Assembly (NCBI RefSeq): GCF_040605635.1 | Contig: NZ_JBEXDG010000021.1 | Location: 1 to 64,000 of the forward strand | Origin: Dactylosporangium sp040605635 | GTDB lineage: Bacteria; Actinomycetota; Actinomycetes; Mycobacteriales; Micromonosporaceae | Direction of reading: 5' to 3' | DNA length: 64,000 bases | Shown: positions 18,962 to 26,566 of the stretch, piece by piece | Numbering within the stretch: the first letter of the stretch is position 1 | How the letters are laid out: each line of letters opens with the position of its first letter | The notes under the pieces: model-generated | What the model saw: only the letters and a program-made list of their open reading frames with translations | Databases searched by the model: none | What the model was told of the DNA's origin: nothing | Program-made: the position numbers and the translations under genes

Positions 18962-18978
18962 CCGTACATCCCGTACGG
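18962..18978. promoter_or_regulatory. Palindrome CCGTAC-N5-GTACGG just upstream of the XRE/TPR regulator
   Basis: Perfect 6-base arms (18962-18967 and 18973-18978) separated by ATCCC, ending 7 bases before the ATG at 18986. There is no purine-rich RBS in between, so the transcript may start within or just after this element and be nearly leaderless. Probably an operator, perhaps for the regulator itself. The 460 bases upstream (18525-18961) show no gene. Confidence 0.5.
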
Positions 18979-18985
18979 TGATCCC

Positions 18986-20335
18986 ATGGCTTCGCCCCAG
19001 TACAGGACGCTGCTCGAACAGCTCGTTCGGGAAAGTCTCCGTACGATGGAAGAGACCTGCTCTGCGTTTGAGGCCAAGGCACGCGAACTAGGTGAGCAGG
19101 CAACACTTTCCCCACGGCAACTGGCCCGCTGGATGGGCGGAGACGTGAGCCTGCCACGCCCGGTCGCCCAGAGGATGGCAAGGGCGTTCTGGGGGCACAC
19201 GTTCCAGGAACTGCTCGGCGCACCGGAAGCGGCCGGTCGTCACGAGAACCATGCGTCATCCATCGTTCCAGCCAATGTTCAGGTCGTCGTGTTGACCGAC
19301 GACGGCGACAGTAGCCACCCAAGCGATCCGGAACATCACGAGTTTGAATCTGTTGATGCTATCGACCATCGACGGCTTACCGCCTCGGAGTCCAATGTCG
19401 ACAATGCGATGCTCTCGTACATCGACACCATGATTCACGACGTCATCGGCACTTACGAACAGCGATCACCGCTTCAGCTCGAACCTCAGATCCGCGCGCT
19501 ACGCGCGCGGGTTCACGACCTGATCGGAGGCCGTCAGCCGCCGCGCCAACGATGGCGGCTCTACACTGCCGCTGCCCAAATCTCCGGCATCCATGGAGTT
19601 CTGGCACTGGATCTCGGCGAACTCGTACTCGCCGAGCGATACGGCGCTGAGGCATACGCATTCGCCGAGGCGGTGCATGACCCAGATCTCTACGCATGGG
19701 TGAGGGCTGGACAAAGCCTCATCGCTTACTATTCAGGGAAGTATCACGACGCCGTAGCCTTCGCACGCGACGGCTACACGCGGAGTCCCCGGGGTCCTCA
19801 AGCAGTCCGCCTCGCGGTCAACGGTGAAGCCCGAGCGCTTGCGCGGCTCGGTGACGGACCAGGCGTGGATGATGCTGTGGGACGAGGGCTTGCGGTCCTT
19901 GAGTGTGCCCGCGGAGACACAGTCAGCCCGAGTATGTCGCTGAGCTCATATTGCAGTGCCCGGGCAGCAGCAAACGCGGCTACTGCCTACCTGGTTCTTG
20001 GTCGCCACAGCGACGCTCGGAGCCATGCACAGCTATCCCTGACAGCGTTCGATCGGGCGGAGTTGCACGGTCCCCGAGCACTCAGTCGGCTCGACCTCGC
20101 CACGGCGGAACTTCAACGGCCGCGGGGAGATCTCGACCTGGACTATGCCTGTTCGGTCGCTGTCGAGGCACTTACCTTGTCCGGCGGTTACACCTACGAA
20201 TCGGTCGCGCTCCGGGCAATGGAGTTCCTCAACACCGCCGAACCGTGGTCAGGCAACGCCGCCGTCCGTGACGTCGCCGGACTCGTTGAGCAGCTCAGCC
20301 GACGGAAGCTGCCCGCCATACCATCTACGCCATGA
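18986..20335 (+). CDS. XRE-type regulator with C-terminal TPR-like repeats
   Basis: A 449-residue protein. Residues about 1-80 form a helix-turn-helix-like region (EKARELGEQATLSPRQLARW in spirit: ATLSPRQLARWMGGDVSLPR). From about residue 140 the protein is all-helical with TPR-like repeats (YTAAAQISGIHGVLALDLGE, then YGAEAYAFAEAVHDPDLYAW, and so on). This architecture is common in actinomycetes, often mis-called a Tat-signal protein. It is coupled by an ATGA overlap to a 2'-5' RNA ligase, a recurring pair. Role unproven; the TPR half probably binds a peptide or small molecule that controls DNA binding. Confidence 0.75.
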   Translation: MASPQYRTLLEQLVRESLRTMEETCSAFEAKARELGEQATLSPRQLARWMGGDVSLPRPVAQRMARAFWGHTFQELLGAPEAAGRHENHASSIVPANVQVVVLTDDGDSSHPSDPEHHEFESVDAIDHRRLTASESNVDNAMLSYIDTMIHDVIGTYEQRSPLQLEPQIRALRARVHDLIGGRQPPRQRWRLYTAAAQISGIHGVLALDLGELVLAERYGAEAYAFAEAVHDPDLYAWVRAGQSLIAYYSGKYHDAVAFARDGYTRSPRGPQAVRLAVNGEARALARLGDGPGVDDAVGRGLAVLECARGDTVSPSMSLSSYCSARAAANAATAYLVLGRHSDARSHAQLSLTAFDRAELHGPRALSRLDLATAELQRPRGDLDLDYACSVAVEALTLSGGYTYESVALRAMEFLNTAEPWSGNAAVRDVAGLVEQLSRRKLPAIPSTP

Positions 20336-21012
20336 CCGCACCGGAGCGAGACAACTTCAACCAGCGCTGGCAGGCGTACCAGGCCCTCGAAGCCCTGCGA
20401 ACCCACTGGTACTGGCGCCCGGGCTGGCGCGACGAACGCGCCTTCTACACATGGCACATCACTTTTGAAGGACAAGACGCTCTCGCCGAGCTCGTCACTG
20501 CTGTGCAGCACCACCTACGGCTTCCAGAACTCGACCTCGTCCCGCTCGAAGGGCTCCATCTCACTACGCAAGGCGTGGGATTCACCGATGAAGTGTCCGA
20601 CGAAGACCTGGCGGCCATCATCGCTGCGGTGACCTCTGAATGCGGTCGGCTGCCGCCTTTCAACCTCGGCCTTGGCCCAGTCGATCCCGACGCTGAGGGC
20701 GTCGGACTTCTTATCCAGCCTTGGCAGCCGGCAAGGGCCCTCCGCACCGCGATCCGGGCTGGCATCGGCACGGTGTGGTCCAACGTGCCCGAACCGGCGG
20801 AAGGATTCCGACCTCATGTAACCGTCGCCTACAGCGGAGCGGACGTTCCGGTCCACACAGCAGTCGCCGCGATCGCTCCACTAAGGAACATACCGCCAGC
20901 CATCGCGCGAATTGCGGAGGTTCAACTCATCGCGCTGCGTCGGTCTGGCCGCACATACTTGTGGGACGTCATCCACACCGCACCGCTTGGCTCCCATAGA
21001 TCGGCCGAATGA
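20332..21012 (+). CDS. 2'-5' RNA ligase family protein (2H phosphoesterase)
   Basis: A 226-residue protein with the two H-x-T/S motifs of the 2H superfamily: HLT at 76-78 (LEGLHLTTQGVG) and HVT at 162-164 (FRPHVTVAYSG). Spacing and length fit the ThpR/LigT group, which carries out cyclic-phosphodiesterase or ligase chemistry on RNA termini. An extra N-terminal stretch of about 40 residues (HWYWRPGWRDERAFYTWHIT) is typical of the actinobacterial subgroup. It overlaps the upstream regulator by ATGA. The physiological substrate is unknown. Confidence 0.85.
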   Translation: MTAPERDNFNQRWQAYQALEALRTHWYWRPGWRDERAFYTWHITFEGQDALAELVTAVQHHLRLPELDLVPLEGLHLTTQGVGFTDEVSDEDLAAIIAAVTSECGRLPPFNLGLGPVDPDAEGVGLLIQPWQPARALRTAIRAGIGTVWSNVPEPAEGFRPHVTVAYSGADVPVHTAVAAIAPLRNIPPAIARIAEVQLIALRRSGRTYLWDVIHTAPLGSHRSAE

Positions 21013-21107
21013 GCGGCCCGTTGTAGCCCGGCAATCAACCGCTCTAACCCAGGAACGCAACGTGATCGATCAATATCGGCTCACCCAAAACCCGAAATAT
21101 CTTTAAG

Positions 21108-21738
21108 GCCTCTGGTCACCGAATGTCCACGACGTCGCCCAAGCCATCGATCCGGAAGCACGGGTCGTCTACGTCGACAACGACCCACTCGTCATAGTCC
21201 ACGCCCTCCTCACCAGCCCCATCTCGAACAGCACCCGCATATATCGAAGCTGACCTACGCAACCCCGACATCATCCTCGATAGTCCCGAATTGCAGGAGG
21301 TCCTCGACTTCACCCAGCCCGTCGCGCTGCTGCTCGTCGCCGTCCTGCACTTTGTCGACGACGACCCGCTCGCCTATCAGGCGGTGGGTCGGCTGATCGC
21401 CGCACTCCCGCCAGGCAGTTTCGTCGCGGTCAAACATGCACCTTCGACCCGCTCCCGGACACCGTGCGCGTCAGATTGACGGGCTGGCCGGTCCGGACGC
21501 CGGCCACGGTCCATTCCGCCCCCGCGACCGCGCGGGCATCACCAAGTTCCTGGCCGCGACCGAGCTGCTGGGCCCCGGTCTCGTGTCAATCGTGGACTGG
21601 CACGCAGGTGACCATCCGTGTCCCGAAGCGATTGCGGCCGAGGCCGTCGCGTACGACGCGGTTGGTCGACTGCCCGCGAGGATCTGTCCCCGACCGGTCG
21701 AGGGAGGTGCCGCGGGCCTCTGCGCCGAACCGATTTGA
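21108..21738 (+). pseudogene. DUF574-type SAM-dependent methyltransferase, broken by frameshifts
   Basis: Consecutive segments in different frames give the familiar order of a DUF574 (PF04672) methyltransferase: NVHDVAQAIDPEARVVYVDN (about 21120-21180), then YIEADLRNPDIILDSPELQ and FTQPVALLLVAVLHFVDDDP (about 21240-21370) with AALPPGSFVAVKH, then LLGPGLVSIVDWHAGDHP (about 21570-21620). The N-terminal 80 or so residues are missing and at least two frame changes occur. The gene is dead. It directly precedes the live methyltransferase cassette. Confidence 0.75.
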
Positions 21739-21787
21739 GGCGCGTCGCACCCCCCTACCACCCGCCCGTCACAGGAAGGAGAAGCTC

Positions 21788-22729
21788 ATGCTCCGAGATC
21801 TGCCGCATATCGAATACCATCGCAGCGTTGTTGCATGGCTACGGAGAGGTTTCACACTTGATTGGATCGGTCGGCATCCCCGACGCAGCATCGCACTCCT
21901 GGAATGCGGTGAACATGGGATGGCCGATGCCTTGACGCTAGATCCACAGCTCTTGGCGATCGGATACGGACCGATGATCCGCGCGTTGAACGAGGTGCAC
22001 TACGCCGGCGAGACCGGCTTCTACCGGAACGCGCCGCTGCGCCGGTGCGAGGACCGGCTGTTCGCCCGGCTCAGTGCTGGGAGCCGGATCCTCGACGTGG
22101 GTTGTGGTGCCGGCCGGGTCACGCGGGCAGTCGCCGCACAGGGCGGGAACATCACCGGCGTCGACGTAAACCTGCCCGCCCTAACGGCTGCTCGCGTAGC
22201 GGCCCCGCAGGTCGGGTTCGTCCACGCCAGCATGACCGATCTGCCGTTCGCGGACGGGAGCTTCGAGCAGGTCTGGTGCTTGCGGTTCTCGTTCAACGCG
22301 CTGCCGACGCCCGACGAGCGCCTTGCGACGCTGCGGGAGTTGTGGCGGATCTGCGCGCCTGGCGGAACCGTGCTGGTCGAGGCGTTCAATTGGTACTTCC
22401 GAGGCCGGTTCGGGCTGGTCCGCGCCGCGAATCTGCTGGAGCGACTTGCTCGCTCCGCGCGCCGCTGGGGTGGCAGCAGGTCGCTGCCGCTGCCGGCACG
22501 CGACATCCTGTACCTGGCGAACAAAGCCAACGGCGCCGCGCCCGGCTACGCACACCTGACCACTGCGCGGGAACTTCACCAGCTCGTCACCGCGTGCGGG
22601 CTGGATGCGTACGCGACCGTCACCAGCGAACTCGATCTGCTTGCCGGCTCCCGAGCCCCGGTCCGCGCACGGCACGGGGCGTACTCGATGTGGCTGGTGC
22701 TGACCAAACCGACCGTGGCGCGATCATGA
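21788..22729 (+). CDS. Class I SAM-dependent methyltransferase, first gene of a five-gene cassette
   Basis: A 313-residue protein from ATG 21788, preceded by a good RBS (GGAAGGAG, 7-8 bases upstream). An N-terminal helical extension of about 95 residues leads to motif I ILDVGCGAGR (101-110), motif II ITGVDVNLPAL, a motif VDLPFADGSFEQVWCL-like acidic loop (MTDLPFADGSFEQVW) and the post-I APGGTVLVEAF strand. Ubiquinone/menaquinone-type methyltransferases are the nearest pattern, but the substrate is unknown. It overlaps the next gene by ATGA, so all cassette genes are likely made from one mRNA. Confidence 0.88.
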   Translation: MLRDLPHIEYHRSVVAWLRRGFTLDWIGRHPRRSIALLECGEHGMADALTLDPQLLAIGYGPMIRALNEVHYAGETGFYRNAPLRRCEDRLFARLSAGSRILDVGCGAGRVTRAVAAQGGNITGVDVNLPALTAARVAAPQVGFVHASMTDLPFADGSFEQVWCLRFSFNALPTPDERLATLRELWRICAPGGTVLVEAFNWYFRGRFGLVRAANLLERLARSARRWGGSRSLPLPARDILYLANKANGAAPGYAHLTTARELHQLVTACGLDAYATVTSELDLLAGSRAPVRARHGAYSMWLVLTKPTVARS

Positions 22730-23658
22730 AGCGGATCCATGTCGGCGGGTTCGTCGTTGATGTCGACGTGGATGGCGGTGTCGTCGCTGACTTCGTCGAC
22801 CGGATCGCCGACTCCGGCGGAGTCGACCGGCCGACCCATCGATTGATCGTGCGGCGCACGGGCCGTGCGCGCCTCGTCATCGACGCTGAGCGGCGGCTGG
22901 TCAGCTTGACGCTGCCGCCCGACGCTGCAGGCCCCACGATCCTGATCGGTGTGTTGCAGGCCGTCATCCGCGGTGTCGCCTACCTGGAACGATCGGCGGG
23001 TACTCGGGCACTGCTGCACGGCAGTGCGTTCACGTTGCGCAGCGGTGCGGGAGTCGCCGTCCTCGATGGAGGTCTCGGCCAGGGCAAGACTTCCCTGGCG
23101 TTGGCGATGGCCCGCCAGCACGGCCATCTCCTGGTGGACGAGTTCGCGTTCGCCAGCACCGCGGCCCGTGACGTGGTCCTGTCGGCGGCGCCCACACTGC
23201 CATGGCACGTCCGGACCGACATGGCGCCGTACGCCGCCCCCTCGTCCAGCACGAACCCGCTGCGGTTCCCGCGCGAGTTGCAGGCGATCGTGGCAACGGC
23301 ACCAGGCGATGCGCCGCTCCGGCTGATCCTGATCCCCGACGAGGAACTGTCAGCCGGGCGGATCACGCCGGTCGACGCGGACCAGGCCCGGGTGCTGTTG
23401 CGCTGTGCCGTTGCCGACCACCTCGCCAAACTCGCCGATCCGGGCCTCGACCATGTCTCGATCTTCGCAGGCATCGAGCAGGTGGTTGATCCGGCTGGAC
23501 GTCCACTCGCTGAGCTGCCTGTACCCGTCGAAGAGCGGAACATCCTGTTGCAGCGGCTCGCGTCGCTCCCCACGTACCGGGTCGGGGTCGGCGCACCCGC
23601 CGACCTGCCGGCGAGTGTCGCTGCCGCCAGCGTCGCGGTCGAGAGTGTGGCGACATGA
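22726..23658 (+). CDS. HprK/SerK-like P-loop ATPase
   Basis: A 310-residue protein. The N-terminal 90 residues form a strand-rich domain. The C-terminal domain has the HPr-kinase-like layout: TRALLHGSAFTL, Walker A GGLGQGKTS (115-123), and HGHLLVDEFAF where Asp138-Glu139 replaces the usual Asp-Asp. Relatives of this fold phosphorylate serine on proteins, free serine, or lasso peptides. No HPr-type target, PqqD, RRE or precursor peptide was found nearby, so the acceptor is open. ATGA overlaps on both sides bind it to the cassette. Confidence 0.75.
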   Translation: MKRIHVGGFVVDVDVDGGVVADFVDRIADSGGVDRPTHRLIVRRTGRARLVIDAERRLVSLTLPPDAAGPTILIGVLQAVIRGVAYLERSAGTRALLHGSAFTLRSGAGVAVLDGGLGQGKTSLALAMARQHGHLLVDEFAFASTAARDVVLSAAPTLPWHVRTDMAPYAAPSSSTNPLRFPRELQAIVATAPGDAPLRLILIPDEELSAGRITPVDADQARVLLRCAVADHLAKLADPGLDHVSIFAGIEQVVDPAGRPLAELPVPVEERNILLQRLASLPTYRVGVGAPADLPASVAAASVAVESVAT

Positions 23659-24206
23659 ATCGGCTGCCGTTGCTGCTGCTCGCCGGAACCAGCGAGTCCG
23701 GCAAGTCGACCGCAGGCGCGCATCTCGCGTCCCGCGGCGTGTACCGGGTGAAGATCCGGACGATCCTGACCGCGCTCACCTCCGGCGTACCGGTCGTCCA
23801 CGAGGGCGTGCCCATGCGCGAAGGCTTTGACCACACCGAGTTCGTCGACCGGCTGCTCGGCCTCGACGTCCCTAACTGCCGTCGGGCGGCGCTCGTCGAA
23901 AGCTTCATCGACACAAGTCTCGCTGAGACCACGAGGCGCGCCTGGCCGGTGCGATGCTGGATCGTCTTCATCACCGCCACACGAGCGACCAGGCTACGAC
24001 GGATCGCCGCCGATCGGCATCTCGACACCGACCAGGCCCAGAGCATCCTGGACGCCAAAGACGCCCGGAAAAGGGTCACCGAACAGCTCGACCGATGGCG
24101 CCTCATCGCCGACCGCTGGATCGATAACGACGCCAGCCGGGACGACTACCTCATCCACCTCGACCTCATCCTCGACCAGCTGACCCGCCACGAAGGACCC
24201 CAATGA
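23655..24206 (+). CDS. Small P-loop kinase-like protein
   Basis: A 183-residue NTPase with Walker A GTSESGKST (11-19) close to the N-terminus, as in dephospho-CoA, nucleoside and adenylate-kinase-like enzymes. A lid-like region KDARKRVTEQLDRW and an IVFITATRATRLRRI strand-helix also fit (the latter in the position of the R-x-x-R arm). The middle DVPNCRRAALVESFIDT may be the acceptor site. Exact substrate unknown; phosphoryl transfer to a nucleotide-like or sugar-like molecule is the likely chemistry. Overlaps both neighbours by ATGA. Confidence 0.75.
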   Translation: MNRLPLLLLAGTSESGKSTAGAHLASRGVYRVKIRTILTALTSGVPVVHEGVPMREGFDHTEFVDRLLGLDVPNCRRAALVESFIDTSLAETTRRAWPVRCWIVFITATRATRLRRIAADRHLDTDQAQSILDAKDARKRVTEQLDRWRLIADRWIDNDASRDDYLIHLDLILDQLTRHEGPQ

Positions 24207-25399
24207 CCCGCCTGTACGCCTCCGCCGGCGCCGTCGTCGCCACCGCCGTCACCGACCCACGGCTGCTGCTGCTCGACCAGATTCGTGTCAACGGCGAGCG
24301 ACAGACCGTGGCTCCGAAGGGCCGCCTCGAACCCGGCGAGGCGCCTCTGGCCGCGGCCCTGCGCGAAGTCACCGAGGAAGCCGGCCTGACCGGGCTCCGC
24401 TACGCCGGTTACCTCGGCCGCGAGCAATACCAGTTCACCGACCGCGACTCCACCCCAGCGATCAAAACCGTCGACTGGTTCCTGCTCACCGCCGACAACA
24501 CCACAACCACCGCGCACACCGGGGAAGGGTTCACCGAGGCGCGGTGGCACACCCCGGCGGACGCCGCAGCAGCAGCCAGCCATCCCGGCTTCATCCCGTT
24601 CCTGGAGCGTGCGGCCGCCATCGCCGCTTGGCGCAGCGACGGTCCGCTACCGTTCAGCATCACGCTCGACCGCGCCGTCCGCGACATCGCCGCCGCCGCG
24701 CAGCCGCTCCTTGACTCGCATCCCGGAGCCGGTCTGGCCGTCTGCGGATCCGCCGCCCGCGGCGACTTCATCGAAGGCTGGAGCGACATCGACCTCATCG
24801 CCTACGGCTTGCCCCACAGCCCCGACCTCACCGCCACCTTGACCGCACTCGTCGGCGAAACCGCCACCCGCCTCGCCGCGCCGATCTCGCTGCACGTCGC
24901 CGACTCCGTCGGCCGGCGCATCCCCGCCGCCGGGCCGCTCTACGACATCAAACTGCACACCGCGCTCCGCCGAATCGGCATCGACGTCGCGGTCATCGCC
25001 GGCGCCGCACCCGCTACCCAGCCCTCGCCAGCCGCACATGAGACGCTCGCCGCGCTCGCCGCGCTGCACGCATTCGCGGCCGATCGCGGCGCCCAACCTG
25101 CCACCGACACCCCCGGCCGCCGAGACCGGGCACGGCGCATCCTGTCCGTGACCTGCAGCGCCGCCCGCATCGTCGCCCTCACCACCGACGAAAAGGCCGA
25201 TCTTCGTCTACCAGCGCTCGTCGACGTCCTCGACCGGCACCAACCCGGCGCAGCTATTCAACCGCTGCTGCGCGACTACGACACCTTCCGGCGAGCCGGC
25301 GCCCCCGACCTCGACACCGCAGAGCACCTCGCCGACCACGCCGCTGACGCCATCGACGACCTCATCCGTCGACTCCACGCTCCCAAAGCAGCTCTGTGA
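24203..25399 (+). CDS. NUDIX hydrolase fused to a nucleotidyltransferase domain
   Basis: A 398-residue fusion. Residues 1-140 are a NUDIX domain with a complete Nudix box, G40 to L62 (GRLEPGEAPLA then ALREVTEEAGL), matching G-x5-E-x7-R-E-U-x-E-E-x-G-U. Residues about 150-290 are a Pol-beta-type nucleotidyltransferase with the signature CGSAARGDFIEGWSDIDLI, metal ligands Asp195 and Asp197. The helical C-terminus (about 290-398) resembles the substrate-binding part of minimal NTases. One polypeptide could thus both attach a nucleotide to an acceptor and hydrolyse a nucleoside-diphosphate-linked product. The pairing is unusual. It lies 7 bases upstream of the last cassette gene. Confidence 0.85.
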   Translation: MTRLYASAGAVVATAVTDPRLLLLDQIRVNGERQTVAPKGRLEPGEAPLAAALREVTEEAGLTGLRYAGYLGREQYQFTDRDSTPAIKTVDWFLLTADNTTTTAHTGEGFTEARWHTPADAAAAASHPGFIPFLERAAAIAAWRSDGPLPFSITLDRAVRDIAAAAQPLLDSHPGAGLAVCGSAARGDFIEGWSDIDLIAYGLPHSPDLTATLTALVGETATRLAAPISLHVADSVGRRIPAAGPLYDIKLHTALRRIGIDVAVIAGAAPATQPSPAAHETLAALAALHAFAADRGAQPATDTPGRRDRARRILSVTCSAARIVALTTDEKADLRLPALVDVLDRHQPGAAIQPLLRDYDTFRRAGAPDLDTAEHLADHAADAIDDLIRRLHAPKAAL

Positions 25400-25406
25400 G
25401 CCGACA

Positions 25407-26033
25407 ATGGTGGTCATCTACGTCGATGGTGTCGACGGCACGGGCAAATCCACCCTGATCGGCCAACTCGTCCGCCACTACCCTGCCCACCTCGCGATCA
25501 CCGCTCCGCCGCTGTGGAGGTACCTGCCTTCCGTCCCGACACCTCAGGCGTTCCCGACCTGGGTCACCACGACACCGGCCAACGACATCGCCGCCGAGCT
25601 GCTGTCGGCGCAACGCAACCGAATCAACGATCTCCATGCGCTGGGCGACCATTGTCAAATCGTTCTCGTCGACCGAGGTCCACGAACCGTCGAAGCCTCC
25701 GCACGAGCCCACCTCGCCACCAAGCCGCCACCCGAGCTGTCCGAAGCGACCGCCGACCTCATCGCCGAACTCCACACCGCGGCGCGCCGCCTCTCCGCCG
25801 TACACCCATGTCTGTCCATCGAACTCGCAACGACGTCCTACGACGAAATCATCCATCGCCTGACCATCACAGAACGCCACGACGCCGCCTACCTGCGCTA
25901 CCTCCGCGCATTCCTACACGAGTTCCAGAGCAGTGCATCCACCAGTGACCCTGCACCGCTCGTCCTCCGTGCCGACGCACACCTGCACCAGAACGTCACC
26001 GTCGCATTGAGGGCCGTCCAAGCCCTTGCTTGA
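25407..26033 (+). CDS. Thymidylate-kinase-like nucleotide kinase
   Basis: A 208-residue P-loop kinase with Walker A GVDGTGKST (8-16), the DRGPRT motif (Asp89-Arg90) that in thymidylate kinases is the D-R-Y/H substrate loop, and a lid-like RLTITERHDAAYLRYLR segment. It is clearly of the TMK/dNMP-kinase group but divergent from housekeeping Tmk, so it probably acts on a non-canonical substrate supplied by the cassette (inference). Last gene of the operon; the CRISPR array starts 107 bases downstream. Start ATG 25407 follows a weak RBS. Confidence 0.8.
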   Translation: MVVIYVDGVDGTGKSTLIGQLVRHYPAHLAITAPPLWRYLPSVPTPQAFPTWVTTTPANDIAAELLSAQRNRINDLHALGDHCQIVLVDRGPRTVEASARAHLATKPPPELSEATADLIAELHTAARRLSAVHPCLSIELATTSYDEIIHRLTITERHDAAYLRYLRAFLHEFQSSASTSDPAPLVLRADAHLHQNVTVALRAVQALA

Positions 26034-26140
26034 CCAAACACACATCGCGGGCGATTGCCGCCCACCCGACCAGGAAGCATCGTCAGTCAGATGCCGAATC
26101 AGCCCAACCAGCGACCGGCCAGTACACCCGCTCGATCAAC

Positions 26141-26476
26141 GGACCATCCCGAGCATCCGCGGAGCGCACCAAGCGCATCGACGGCCGCTCGCCGGCCTGC
26201 GGGGACCATCCCCGCGTCCGCGGGGAGCACGCACCTTCGTACACGCGCGCGAATGTGGTGCACGGACCATCCCCGCGTCCGCGGGGAGCACCCGCCGTAC
26301 CGATCGGCTCCACGTCGCCCACACGGACCATCCCCGCGTCCGCGGGGAGCACTCGCCGAGCTCGCCGTTCACGCCGTGCGGGTGCGGACCATCCCCGCGC
26401 ACGCGGGCGTGTTCCCGAGTCCCACTGGCGGCACACGCCCGAAGCTGCCTGCTCCCCGCGCACGCGGGGGTGTTCC
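26141..26476 (-). CRISPR. Short orphan type I-E-like CRISPR array with a switched repeat orientation
   Basis: Six repeats of about 28 bases with 33-base spacers, period 61. Repeats at 26203, 26264 and 26325 are identical: GGACCATCCCCGCG followed by TCCGCGGGGAGCAC. The one at 26141 is degenerate (terminal). The fifth (26386) has the same left half but a different right half (CACGCGGGCGTGTTCC). The sixth (26449-26476) is CTGCTCCCCGCG-CACGCGGGGGTGTTCC, the same repeat in the opposite orientation with about four mismatches. The palindromic core keeps exact 61-base spacing throughout. By analogy with E. coli the crRNA handle of repeats 2-4 reads on the minus strand. No cas gene lies in the window. 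The rest of 26034-26566 is non-coding. Confidence 0.85.
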
Positions 26477-26566
26477 GTCGTCGGCGGCCGTGCCGACGCT
26501 CGCACCCGGCGAAAACCCCTCGAGTAGGTGCCGTAACAGCACGAACAAGCCAGCCCTCTGTTTCTG

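Noticed and set aside
22045..23658. Extended frame starting inside the methyltransferase gene
   Set aside because: The true HprK-like gene starts at ATG 22726, overlapping the methyltransferase stop; the upstream part is out-of-frame reading.
21788..26033. Idea that the cassette is a lasso-peptide or other RiPP cluster
   Set aside because: No precursor peptide, RRE, protease, cyclase or transporter found; only the HprK-like and NTase folds are suggestive.
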